Assembly (NCBI RefSeq): GCF_003344765.1
Contig: NZ_QPMH01000002.1
Span: 333,484 to 397,483 of the forward strand
Origin: Ferruginivarius sediminum
GTDB taxonomy: Bacteria > Pseudomonadota > Alphaproteobacteria > Kiloniellales > Rhodovibrionaceae
Length of the DNA: 64,000 bases
Direction of reading: 5' to 3'
Shown here: one piece after another, positions 55,073 to 63,895 of the stretch
Numbering within the stretch: position 1 is the first letter of the stretch
Layout of the letters: the number at the start of each line of letters is the position of its first letter
Notes under the pieces: model-generated
Database searches by the model: none
The model's input: only the letters and a program-made list of their open reading frames with translations
What the model was told of the DNA's origin: nothing
Position numbers and translations under genes: made by a program

Positions 55073-55789
55073 CTAGCACCCCGTTGTCGTGTTTTCAGCA
55101 CTGACACTGGATGGGGTTCTCAGGTACCATTGCTCCAAGCCGGTCAGCAATCGGGGTGCAACAGCTTCGTAATAGAGGTCATGGCCGCGGGAACCAAGAT
55201 GCAATCCGTCCGAAAGCAGATAATCTCCTAGTGGTTTGCTATCTCGATGCAAGGCCGCGTCAAAGTGCTTCTCGACATCGATTAATGTGACGCCCAATAG
55301 CTCAAGCTCTGCGGCCAGCTCGCGGATGATCCGATTATAAATGATGTTGCTGGCTTGATACGTTATGTCGCACCACGCCATAGGTTCAGCATCGAGTGTG
55401 GTGGGATGATTGGTCAGCAGGAACACATTGCGCGCTCCGAAGACCTGTCCCCGCTTCACGATTTCCTTGAGATTAGCACGGAATCCCTCCTGGCTGACCC
55501 GGGGGACCCCACCGTCGGTGCGCCAGAAATTGCAGTCGTTCATACCGAACTGCACAACCAGGAAGTCCGGGCGGTGCGATTGGACGTCGAATGGCATGCG
55601 CTCAAGAGCCATACGCGTGGTATTTCCGTTGATGCTGGTGTTTACCGTCGCCAGAGCTACGCCATGACGCGCCCCCAGGGCTTCCACATCGGCGGAGACA
55701 CGCGTTACCCACGTGCGATGGGGTGACACCCCTTGCCCGAAACAGATCGAATCACCAAAGAAAATAACTTTTTCCCGATTATCCCACAT
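55073..55789 (-). CDS. SGNH/GDSL hydrolase
   Basis: A 238-residue SGNH-family esterase or acyl hydrolase. The nucleophile serine is in IFFGDSICFGQG (GDS at residues 12-14), with the conserved Gly-Asn block VVQFGMNDCNF and the C-terminal Asp-His pair SDGLHLGSRGHD. No signal peptide is seen with the start at 55789, which has a GGGACGAG ribosome site. In glycan loci such enzymes may remove or add O-acetyl groups. It lies between a methyltransferase-like gene and wbpA. Confidence 0.88.
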   Translation of the reverse strand: MWDNREKVIFFGDSICFGQGVSPHRTWVTRVSADVEALGARHGVALATVNTSINGNTTRMALERMPFDVQSHRPDFLVVQFGMNDCNFWRTDGGVPRVSQEGFRANLKEIVKRGQVFGARNVFLLTNHPTTLDAEPMAWCDITYQASNIIYNRIIRELAAELELLGVTLIDVEKHFDAALHRDSKPLGDYLLSDGLHLGSRGHDLYYEAVAPRLLTGLEQWYLRTPSSVSAENTTTGC

Positions 55790-55805
55790 CTCGTCCCCCA
55801 AACTC

Positions 55806-56519
55806 TCAGTCCCGCCGATACCCCTCGATCGCAATTAGGCTCACCTGACGGCCGTTCTGGTACGCAGAATCATCATTTCTTTGGAGCAAATCCACCTCCG
55901 CCTGGCTTTGGGCTGCGCCAAATTTGGCTAGACATCGTGCAGTCAGTGCGCCATCCCACGCCAGCATGCAAAGGATTTCATCGCCATTTAGGCGTCGCGT
56001 GAGGTAGGAGCGCGGCTCGTTGTAATATGTGAGCGATAGGCGGACTTCCTGGCAGCGCGGCAGAAACTTCTCGAGGAACATTTCAAGACGCTGGTCGACA
56101 TTTGGGAACAAATCGTTCGCAACGACAATGTCGAGGTCATGCTTTATCTCATAGTCGAGCCAATCGGTCCTGGAAATCGCGAGATCTGGTGTGCGAGCCA
56201 AGAAGGAGTCAACGGTCGCCTGATCGTCGTGTGCAAGCAGGTCAACCAATTCGAAAGTATTGCGTTCCGCCATAAGACGCGTGAGCGCGGTTAGTCCGCC
56301 GCCAACATCAAGGACGCCGCGCCCGCCCTGGTTTAGGAGGTCGCCATACAGTTCCCGAAAGATCAAGCGCTTGGGCGCCGTCTTGCGCAGCCAGGTTTGA
56401 CAGACCAAGCGTTCGTCCTGTTCGGACGAGACTTCATCCAGCAGGCCTGCCAAGTCATCTTCCTGCAAGTAGGCCTCAACCCAATCGCTGGTAATTCGGC
56501 GAAGTACGTTCGGTGTCAT
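55806..56519 (-). CDS. SAM-dependent methyltransferase-like protein
   Basis: A 237-residue protein with a class I methyltransferase nucleotide-site motif (RGVLDVGGGLTALTRLM, about residues 67-83) followed by an acidic strand end (FELVDLLAHD) and VVANDLFPNVDQRL. The rest is not close to any family I know, so the substrate is unknown. Its start overlaps the formyltransferase stop by 4 bases, so the two proteins are likely made together and may act on the same sugar. Confidence 0.7.
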   Translation of the reverse strand: MTPNVLRRITSDWVEAYLQEDDLAGLLDEVSSEQDERLVCQTWLRKTAPKRLIFRELYGDLLNQGGRGVLDVGGGLTALTRLMAERNTFELVDLLAHDDQATVDSFLARTPDLAISRTDWLDYEIKHDLDIVVANDLFPNVDQRLEMFLEKFLPRCQEVRLSLTYYNEPRSYLTRRLNGDEILCMLAWDGALTARCLAKFGAAQSQAEVDLLQRNDDSAYQNGRQVSLIAIEGYRRD

Positions 56520-57301
56520 TTGCTAAACGGTGTCCTGTGCGAAAGACTGTGGAATGGAAGCAGATAGATTTTCTGCTCGCCCACACGAAAGAAAGCCGGT
56601 TCGAACGGCGGAAAGTAGAGTGATCGCGCCACGCGATCAACCTGGGCTTTGTCTGAAAGGTCCCGAACCTCCCGATAGCTATCGAGCAGGTCTGGTCGGA
56701 TGAACGCCCCATCGCCGACGATCGGGGTCTGCGGGGGTGTGCGTCCTGCCGCCAGATCGTCGAGCAACCGTTCTATCGCAAGCAAGCCAGCGTCACTGGC
56801 GCGCTGATAGAGCGACGCCGCCGTATCCCATGGACGGATCGCCATTTCCGGCGCGTAAGCCATATCGCCACTGTCCACCGCCGCTGACATCCAGTGCAAG
56901 CTTATCGAGTAATTCTCCCGGCCTGACAGAATGGCATGATTGACTCCATGCCAGCCCTTGTAATCCGGAAGAGGGGCGAGGTGGACGTTGAAGGCACGGC
57001 CTCCAACGCGCGCAATCGTGGCTTCCGGCAAGATCCAGGGATGCTGAACTGATAGCAGGACATCAGCCCGCTGACGCTTGATCAGCTCGTCGATCTTCTC
57101 CGTGTTACGCCGGCCGTTATCCGCAAACGGGAGCCCCAATCGCCGAGCTTCGCGATAAATCAGATTATCGCCCCACCAATTGTCACAGTCGACATTCGAG
57201 ACAACGCCGACGATCTCCAGGCCATCGACTCTACGCTCGAGCAACCGAAAGAACGCATGCTGGCCGATGGGTTTCTGGCCGAGAAAGAAGACACGTTTCA
57301 A
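56516..57301 (-). CDS. Formyltransferase, sugar N-formylation type
   Basis: A 261-residue formyltransferase-fold protein. The catalytic triad of the methionyl-tRNA/ArnA/WlaRD fold is present: Asn105 and His107 in GRAFNVHLAPLPDYKG and Asp143 in MSAAVDSGDMAY. It lacks the C-terminal tRNA-binding domain of Fmt. Enzymes of this type transfer a formyl group from N10-formyl-tetrahydrofolate to an amino sugar linked to a nucleotide. The neighbouring WbpE-type aminotransferase provides a possible amino sugar substrate. Its start is ATG 57301. Confidence 0.87.
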   Translation of the reverse strand: MKRVFFLGQKPIGQHAFFRLLERRVDGLEIVGVVSNVDCDNWWGDNLIYREARRLGLPFADNGRRNTEKIDELIKRQRADVLLSVQHPWILPEATIARVGGRAFNVHLAPLPDYKGWHGVNHAILSGRENYSISLHWMSAAVDSGDMAYAPEMAIRPWDTAASLYQRASDAGLLAIERLLDDLAAGRTPPQTPIVGDGAFIRPDLLDSYREVRDLSDKAQVDRVARSLYFPPFEPAFFRVGEQKIYLLPFHSLSHRTPFSK

Positions 57302-57401
57302 CTTGAACTCTTCCTATCTCGCTCACTAAGAGTTCGACTTTTTACACCGGTGATCATGGAGCGTATGACAAGGTATGGATGGGGGCAATCATGTCGCCGG
57401 A

Positions 57402-60400
57402 TTACAGTGTCGAGCATTTCTCGGATTCGGCGAGTCGCTCATCACTACGCACGCCGTGCACATCCTCGAGAACACCACTGTAGATACTCCAATTATAATG
57501 GTTCAAAAAAAACTCTCTTGCGTTTATCGTTAAACTCTTAAGAAGTTCTGGGACATTGCATATTTTTTCAATCGCGACAACGAGCGACATGATGTCCTCT
57601 TGCTCAAACGTTAGGCCGAATTTTCCCTTATCAATCAGATGTGTGATCGAGGGAAGATCATTTGCTATCACAGGCAGGCCCGCTTGAAGATAGTGTGAAA
57701 GTTTCCGAGGGGACGAATATTTATACTGTTCGACAGTATGCATGTACGGGAGAACCCCGACGTCAAATTGCTCAAGGAACTCGAGAGACGATTCCAAACC
57801 TTCGGAACGCATTGGAATTGGCGGCTCGAAAATGACACCACGACCCATCAACCGTAGCTGGGCGGACAGTCTGCGACAGAGTTTTGCATGGGGGCCATTG
57901 TCACAACGGAAGTGTATCACGGCTTTTTCGGGATCTATGTATTGCCAAGCGCGAATCAAGAATTCTGCCCCGCGGTCCGGCGCAATAGCGCCTTGGAAGA
58001 CGAACCGTAGCGGCCTACCAGCCTGCTGGCGGGGACTGCTAAAGGTATGTTTGCTCCGTTGCCCCGATGGGACGTGCCTTGAGGAGTCTTCGGGACGAAC
58101 GATTGGGTCCACATTAGGGATTGCTACGACATCTTCGACTCCAGAATCCCGCTCAATCTGCTTAGCCATTTCTGGCGTTACAGTCACAACTTGGTCGGCG
58201 AAAGTGACGAATCCCCTTTCCAAAGTGGCTAGGCCTTCTCGCACATTTGGCCCCACTCCAAAGAGCTGGGTGCTGAAGCTCTCGTGGCAGTTGTGGACTA
58301 GACGCGCCCTCGTTGCCAACTTAAGGCAAACAGCGAAGGGCATGCTGTCGAAATCCTTGGAGTGTATTATATCAAATATTTCAGGATTGGACTTCCACGC
58401 TTTCAGGAGAGAATAAGAACGAATCAAATGCGTCCGCAGGTAGCTGTAAATATTGGGCGCCCGGTAATGATGAGTTTTTGCCCCGCTTGGATTGTCAAGG
58501 AGCCATCTTGACCGGTTGAGTACCACCGGCTGACGAGCCCAGCACGCCAAGCTTTCGGCCACCCATGGTTTGAATGAAATGTAGCTGGAGCAGGGATTTA
58601 CCCAGTTTTCGAATTTGCCATTGGGTTGGGTCAGAAGTTCTTTCCCGTAAGTCGAGTCCTTCTCTTGGCGGGTTTCGCTGCCTGGGGTGCCGTGTAAATG
58701 TTGGTGCCGTCGAGAATACACGGCGCTATTTGTGCCAATCTCGCGATAGCCACGGGCTCTGGATGACGTGGCATATTCGGCTGTTGGGCGTGGAATGGAA
58801 GACGATACGACCCCGCCCTCGGCAGTCTCCTGCGTGGCGGTGGGGTTGGTTTCCTTTCCCAGTATCCGAGTTATCCAACTTGAGAAACTTAAAGGCGACC
58901 CGAATAAATATTTTGGAAGCAAGTTCTTGCCACGTGAGTCGAGCAAAAGCTTTATCCCAAAGATTTTGCTAGAAGTTCTGATGAAAAATCGTATAATATT
59001 TTTGTATTTTTCATCAAGGCGTATTAAACCAGAGGTTCTCCAAATTTTTATCAGAATCCAGCGCATCGAAAAAATGACTTTGTAAAGTATAGGTAAGATT
59101 TTATTGAAAAGATATCTTACTATAATGGTAATTTTTTGAATTAATTCTGCAAATATCCAATATAATACAAAAGCGATGGCTAAAACAAAAGTATGTAAGC
59201 CAGAGCGGTTGCTAGTTATTTTGCGAGTTTCTTGCCAGTCGGCCTGCAGCTTCTTTGGCAGCCAGGGAAAGGAATTGTTACTAGACGCGCGCGACGGGTT
59301 CTTTCGAGGAGGGTGTCCGCGTGCAATTCGACACAATGACAATGCCGCTGAAACCACGAAACGTGGTAACCTAGTAGTATAAACGTAAAAAGAGTGCCTA
59401 TCGAAGTTGAATCGCGAATACGGAGACAAAAGGTGCCAGTCGGAGTCGGAAGGGACTTGGCCACTATGGGCCAGAGAACGCTGAATTCTGTAAGCGTTGA
59501 ATAAAGCCTTCCCGTAGGCAACAAAAGCAGTGGCAACGCGTCGGACATTTTGTCTTTCGGCGTTCGTGGTTGCGAACCAAAAAAGGCCCCACCAAGCTCT
59601 CATCGCAGACGCATCTGCTAAAGGCGCCCGACTAATGGATTTGAGTCGGTCCGCATACGTGCAACTTATACTGCTTCCCGGTATCAAATCGACGCCAACC
59701 AGCGAAACGTCGAAGTGCTTAACCAACAGCTCTTGTTCACAACGCATACGATAGGTCGCTAGAGGGTCGCATCCGCTCAGGTATAGCAACGACTGCGGCT
59801 CTCTCAGTGTCTTCTGAGAACCGCCGGACCGAAATAACCGCAAAGCCGCCTTCCAAAGACGGGCTCGCGCCCGGCTCTTCCGCCATTTCCACAAAAAATT
59901 GACGATTCGGGCCGTCTGGGCATGCCTACGGCTAAGAACAAATACACGCAATGCCAACCAGTTGCCACGGTCAAAGCATCGATTGTAGAAGGACAGAACT
60001 CGACGGGACAACACGGTCGCGTCTTTTTCGAACGGCGAATGCCTCTTTTGTTTATCAGGCAGCTTTCGATCAACGGCACGAAATACGTCCTCGACAAAAC
60101 TTCTGTAGTGATACTTGCCAGACTCAACGAGATCTCGGAAGGCTCTATCGCGTATCCGCTTTCTTCTACTCTCGTCATCAAGCGACGCGAAGACATCAGT
60201 AATATTAGATAGATCTTGCGCAATGGGGATGTAGTGTACGTTAGGCTGCAGAATCTTATTGTAGCGACCCTCCACAAGAACCTGACATGTGCCAGCCATC
60301 GCGTATTCAAAATTCCGTGGTGTAATGACGGCCCCGTCGAGAGAGCCATCCATTCCAGGAAAGCAGGCCGCTGCTATTTCCTCGAAAGTGGCATACGGAT

Positions 60401-61238
60401 GCTGCGCTTCATAGGACTTGCATTTGGCCATGATATGCCCGGTTCGATCCAGAACGTTTGATCCACCTTCGCATCCAAGCTGGTAGCGAGATCTGCACAG
60501 GAAATTGACCCACGCCGCCCCATTCAATGTATCTTTCGTATCGACTGAGATATCGGATGAAAGACCCATGCGGTTCGCGGCTATTTTCGCAGCTTCCGCT
60601 AACCGCCATTTGAGCGCGCCAAGCGACCCGTTCCGAGCACGGGCGGTAAAAGAGCGATAACCTATGTCTATATCTCTCCTTTTTATTCGTTTTCGCTCAC
60701 CTTCGAAACTTTGTTTGAGCCTCTCATCAACATATCCGGCCAACACTGTAATGATTTGCGTGTCGGGGTGTACGCGCCCACCGTAAACCGTTTGTTTTGC
60801 CTCATCAGTTGGCATAAGCGAAAAAACAATCTTACAGTCAAAATCTTTGATAAAATTGCATAGCGCATCTGTTGTGTTAGCTTCGTCTTGGGCAATCGCA
60901 ATATTTAAGTGGCTGTTAAATTTTAGAGGCCAAACAGCTTTGACAACTCTATCAAATAACTCGGGGGCAGGTCTACAAATCAGGAATGTGTTGTGGAAAA
61001 TAACAACATCCCATTGTTGAATTTCTAGGTGTTTTGGAAGTATTTCCCAAAACAAATTCACAAACTGAACATTATAGTTTGAGTATTTTTCGAAACAATA
61101 GAGATGAGATAGAATTGCGTCCCTTGTGGGTGATGCAAAGCAATAATATACGACCAAAACATTCAGCCGTTCATTCTTTTTAAAATTTGTCTTGTTTTGA
61201 TCCTTGCTCGCTAACTTCATCAAATTTGTGCTCTCCAT
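57402..61238 (-). CDS. Giant multi-domain glycosyltransferase
   Basis: A 1278-residue protein. Residues 25-400 look like a GT-B glycosyltransferase of the spore-protein CgeB-like group (GSNVLDRTGHIMAKC, ITPRNFEYAMAGTCQVLVEG). Residues 440-640 contain a second, less clear region starting LLYLSGCDPLATYRMRCEQELL. Residues about 680-740 are strongly hydrophobic and basic (HTFVLAIAFVLYWIFAEL, IIVRYLF), giving one or two membrane helices. Residues about 870-1265 are a GT4-type transferase (RFVFQGAIAPDRGAEFLIRA, SSPRKLSHYLQAGLPVIAND). Its codons are much A+T-richer than neighbours, indicating foreign origin. It may make two successive linkages in one glycan. An alternative ATG is at 61220. Confidence 0.85.
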   Translation of the reverse strand: MESTNLMKLASKDQNKTNFKKNERLNVLVVYYCFASPTRDAILSHLYCFEKYSNYNVQFVNLFWEILPKHLEIQQWDVVIFHNTFLICRPAPELFDRVVKAVWPLKFNSHLNIAIAQDEANTTDALCNFIKDFDCKIVFSLMPTDEAKQTVYGGRVHPDTQIITVLAGYVDERLKQSFEGERKRIKRRDIDIGYRSFTARARNGSLGALKWRLAEAAKIAANRMGLSSDISVDTKDTLNGAAWVNFLCRSRYQLGCEGGSNVLDRTGHIMAKCKSYEAQHPYATFEEIAAACFPGMDGSLDGAVITPRNFEYAMAGTCQVLVEGRYNKILQPNVHYIPIAQDLSNITDVFASLDDESRRKRIRDRAFRDLVESGKYHYRSFVEDVFRAVDRKLPDKQKRHSPFEKDATVLSRRVLSFYNRCFDRGNWLALRVFVLSRRHAQTARIVNFLWKWRKSRARARLWKAALRLFRSGGSQKTLREPQSLLYLSGCDPLATYRMRCEQELLVKHFDVSLVGVDLIPGSSISCTYADRLKSISRAPLADASAMRAWWGLFWFATTNAERQNVRRVATAFVAYGKALFNAYRIQRSLAHSGQVPSDSDWHLLSPYSRFNFDRHSFYVYTTRLPRFVVSAALSLCRIARGHPPRKNPSRASSNNSFPWLPKKLQADWQETRKITSNRSGLHTFVLAIAFVLYWIFAELIQKITIIVRYLFNKILPILYKVIFSMRWILIKIWRTSGLIRLDEKYKNIIRFFIRTSSKIFGIKLLLDSRGKNLLPKYLFGSPLSFSSWITRILGKETNPTATQETAEGGVVSSSIPRPTAEYATSSRARGYREIGTNSAVYSRRHQHLHGTPGSETRQEKDSTYGKELLTQPNGKFENWVNPCSSYISFKPWVAESLACWARQPVVLNRSRWLLDNPSGAKTHHYRAPNIYSYLRTHLIRSYSLLKAWKSNPEIFDIIHSKDFDSMPFAVCLKLATRARLVHNCHESFSTQLFGVGPNVREGLATLERGFVTFADQVVTVTPEMAKQIERDSGVEDVVAIPNVDPIVRPEDSSRHVPSGQRSKHTFSSPRQQAGRPLRFVFQGAIAPDRGAEFLIRAWQYIDPEKAVIHFRCDNGPHAKLCRRLSAQLRLMGRGVIFEPPIPMRSEGLESSLEFLEQFDVGVLPYMHTVEQYKYSSPRKLSHYLQAGLPVIANDLPSITHLIDKGKFGLTFEQEDIMSLVVAIEKICNVPELLKSLTINAREFFLNHYNWSIYSGVLEDVHGVRSDERLAESEKCSTL

Positions 61239-61979
61239 CTCTGGCAGTGCTTAGTGCTTAAATGTGCTGCGCAGGGCCGTCGTTCGGCAACCATGGTGTT
61301 AGTTGTGGCGCCCATTCTCCGTAAGAACGCCCCCTTCTTCTGAGGACCGACCAACTGCCGATGGATGAATCCGCCCCCGCCGTCAAGATAGTTTCTGGTA
61401 GCCAATTGGCTAGGGGGTGTCAATCGTGGGCACGGCAATGTTGCGAATTCTAAGCAGGCCATTTTGGAACGTGTCTTGGAGGCTGCGTGCAGGAATTTAC
61501 TCGGGATTAGCGAGCCCATTGCGGGTAGCCGCGCGGCAGAATGTGGATAGGATGCGGGCATCATGGTGTCGGGCGGGAGTCCTCAGCGTCTAGCCTTTTT
61601 CAAGGTCCTGCTTGTCCGATTCCTTTCGTGCAAGCAGGTGTGAGACACGCATATTGCAAGCCTAGCCGCAAGAGCTGGACCGCCAGGATCAAGAGGTAGC
61701 TAAAGGCGTTCAACCACTCCGGACCTGCGTGCTGCCTCGGCCATGAGCCAGTCACAGAACTCTGGTCGGCATATTGTTGCGGGCCCTTGGCGGGCTTCAT
61801 TGGAGCGGGGCAGGCGCTATCGTTGACATTTCCTCACCGGGATACCTATACAACGTTGCCAACTGCGTGGCGCGTTCTGCACGAGGTGTGCGGCTAAGAC
61901 GAAGGGCAGCCCGAAGCGCGTCCGCGGTATGCTATATCGTGATCATCGGAATGCCTTAGAGGCTTGAGGGGGCGCCGCA
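61239..61979. other. Long intergenic region between divergent glycan genes
   Basis: About 740 bases with no supported gene. It must contain promoters for the minus-strand glycosyltransferase operon and the plus-strand epimerase pair. A minus-strand frame near 61800-61700 (ends in FCDWLMAEAARRSGVVERL before a stop) could be a gene relic, but I cannot assign it. Given its length and the nearby transposase end, decayed mobile DNA is possible. Confidence 0.5.
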
Positions 61980-62945
61980 ATGCGGGTTTTGATTTCAGGG
62001 GCTGCCGGCCTGGTTGGCTCTCATACGGCCGAACTGCTTGTGGATAGAGGGGATACGGTGCTCGGCATCGACAACTATCAGACCGGCCGGCGCGATAATC
62101 TTGACCGCATTGCCGATTCGCCCAGTTTTGACCTGATAGAAGAGGATATCGCTGACGGTGCTTCCATCATGCGCCATGGTGAGGTGTTCCGCCCGGATCT
62201 CATAATCCATACGGCGGCCTCGTACAAGGATCCGGAAGCCTGGGAAGCTGATGTCGAGACGAACACAAGGGGGACCGCGAACCTCGTCAAGCTTGCTTGT
62301 GAAACCAACGTCCGGCGTTTCATATACTTTCAGACGGCGCTCTGCTATGGAACGCACCCGCAGGAACAGCCCGTTACACTGACTCATCCGATCAATCCCG
62401 CTAACAGCAGTTACGCGATCTCCAAAACTGCCGGCGAAAATTATATCCACATGAGTGGGATTGATTACGTGACTTTTCGCCTTGCCAACGTCGTTGGGCC
62501 GCGCAACTTCTCTGGGCCGCTACCGATTTTCTTCAAACGTCTGTCAGAAGGGAAGCAGTGCTTTGTGACCGAGGCGCGCCGCGATTTTGTCTATGTTGGC
62601 GATCTCGTCCACACGGTTATGCGCGCGGCCGATGGGGAGGGCCAAGGCACCTACCATTTTTCGTCCGGCTCGGATGTTGCGATCAAGGAGCTCTATGACG
62701 CGGTGGTCGATGCCATGGGGTTCAACCATTACCCGGAACCCGAGGTGCGGCCTCTCGGTGCGGATGACGCGTACACCATCCTGCTTGACCCGAGCCGTAC
62801 CTTCGAGGATTTCGGTGGCCTTCAGTTCACGCCTCTGAAGGCCACGGTGGAACGCGCGATTGCGTATTACCGGGAGTGCGGCGTTACCCAGGCGCATACG
62901 CATCTCCGACACGAGGCGCCGCGCAAGGCCGTTGGCAAATCATGA
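61980..62945 (+). CDS. NAD-dependent sugar epimerase/dehydratase, paralog 1
   Basis: A 321-residue extended SDR of the nucleotide-sugar type. Key motifs: LISGAAGLVGSHTAELL, the HTAASYKDPEAWEADVETN segment, and the active-site YAISKTAGENY. Substrate not identifiable; candidates are UDP- or GDP-sugar epimerisation for the glycan. A GAGGGGG ribosome site precedes ATG 61980. It overlaps the next, related gene by 4 bases. Confidence 0.9.
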   Translation: MRVLISGAAGLVGSHTAELLVDRGDTVLGIDNYQTGRRDNLDRIADSPSFDLIEEDIADGASIMRHGEVFRPDLIIHTAASYKDPEAWEADVETNTRGTANLVKLACETNVRRFIYFQTALCYGTHPQEQPVTLTHPINPANSSYAISKTAGENYIHMSGIDYVTFRLANVVGPRNFSGPLPIFFKRLSEGKQCFVTEARRDFVYVGDLVHTVMRAADGEGQGTYHFSSGSDVAIKELYDAVVDAMGFNHYPEPEVRPLGADDAYTILLDPSRTFEDFGGLQFTPLKATVERAIAYYRECGVTQAHTHLRHEAPRKAVGKS

Positions 62946-63895
62946 CACGCCGGGTCCTGATCACCGGCGGTGCTGGGGCACTGGGCGCCAACCTGACCGC
63001 TCATTACTCCGCTCGCGGTGACGAGGTTCTTGCGTTCGACAACTTGAGCACGGGCAACGCGGACTATTTGGCGGGGCTGGATCGGGCGCACCTTGTGGAA
63101 GGGGACATTACCAATGGCGAGGCCGTTCGTTCCGTCTTTGACCAGTTTGCCCCTGATTACGTGCTTCATGCGGCCGCTTCATACGCGGATCCCGATGCTT
63201 GGTACCGGGACGCGTCAACTAATGTCTTGGGGGTGTTGGATCTCATCGAGAACGCGCGCCGCCATGAGGTGAAACGCTTCGTGAACTTCCAGACGGTGGT
63301 CGCCTACGGCGAACCTGAGACCTGCCCGATACCTGCCCACCATCCATTGCGGCCCTTCACCAGCTACGGGATATCCAAGGCAGCAGGTGAGCAGTACCTG
63401 ATGATGTCGGGGCTTCCGGCACTGTCGCTTCGTCTCGGCATCGTTTGTGGACCATTTCACTTCAGCGGCGCGATTCCGACATTCTACCGGCGACTCAAGG
63501 ATGGCAAGAGTTGCTTCGCCACGCGCGCGAAGCGGGATTTTCTGTCGATGGCCGACTTTCTTGACTTCATGGATAAAGCTCTTGCCACCGATGCTCCGAC
63601 CGGCATCTTCAATGTTGGCAGTGGTCAGGGGGCATCGATCGAGTCGGTTTATCGCCAAGTCGCAAAGGCTATGGACTTCGAGTCGCCACCCGAGATCGAG
63701 GTTGTGGATCCGGCAGCCGACGACATCGCCAATCTGGTTCTCGACATCTCCAAGACGACGGAAAATTTTGGCTGGCACCCGGCCATCGACTTCGAGCCGA
63801 TGATCCGCGAGCAGGTTCAGTGGTACGAGCGTCATGGCATTGGTGAGAACTACAGTCATCACCGCCGACGTGGCGAACCGCGGCGAAGCCGCTAG
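62942..63895 (+). CDS. NAD-dependent sugar epimerase/dehydratase, paralog 2
   Basis: A 317-residue extended SDR: LITGGAGALGANLTAHYS, the HAAASYADPDAWYRDASTN segment and active-site YGISKAAGEQY. It aligns along its length with the preceding gene (compare SYADPDAWYRDASTN with SYKDPEAWEADVETN, and VVAYGEPE with ALCYGTHP), so the pair arose by duplication. The ATG at 62942 overlaps the stop of the first. Its stop overlaps the stop of a transposase gene on the other strand. Confidence 0.9.
   Translation: MTRRVLITGGAGALGANLTAHYSARGDEVLAFDNLSTGNADYLAGLDRAHLVEGDITNGEAVRSVFDQFAPDYVLHAAASYADPDAWYRDASTNVLGVLDLIENARRHEVKRFVNFQTVVAYGEPETCPIPAHHPLRPFTSYGISKAAGEQYLMMSGLPALSLRLGIVCGPFHFSGAIPTFYRRLKDGKSCFATRAKRDFLSMADFLDFMDKALATDAPTGIFNVGSGQGASIESVYRQVAKAMDFESPPEIEVVDPAADDIANLVLDISKTTENFGWHPAIDFEPMIREQVQWYERHGIGENYSHHRRRGEPRRSR

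Noticed and set aside
61220..61564. A 114-codon minus-strand frame in the long gap before the giant glycosyltransferase gene.
   Set aside because: Its end overlaps the real gene start and its sequence shows no motif; likely noncoding.
61600..61800. A 66-codon minus-strand frame, and a second frame here ending in a WLMAEAARRSG-like segment.
   Set aside because: Possible gene relic, but not identifiable by reading alone.
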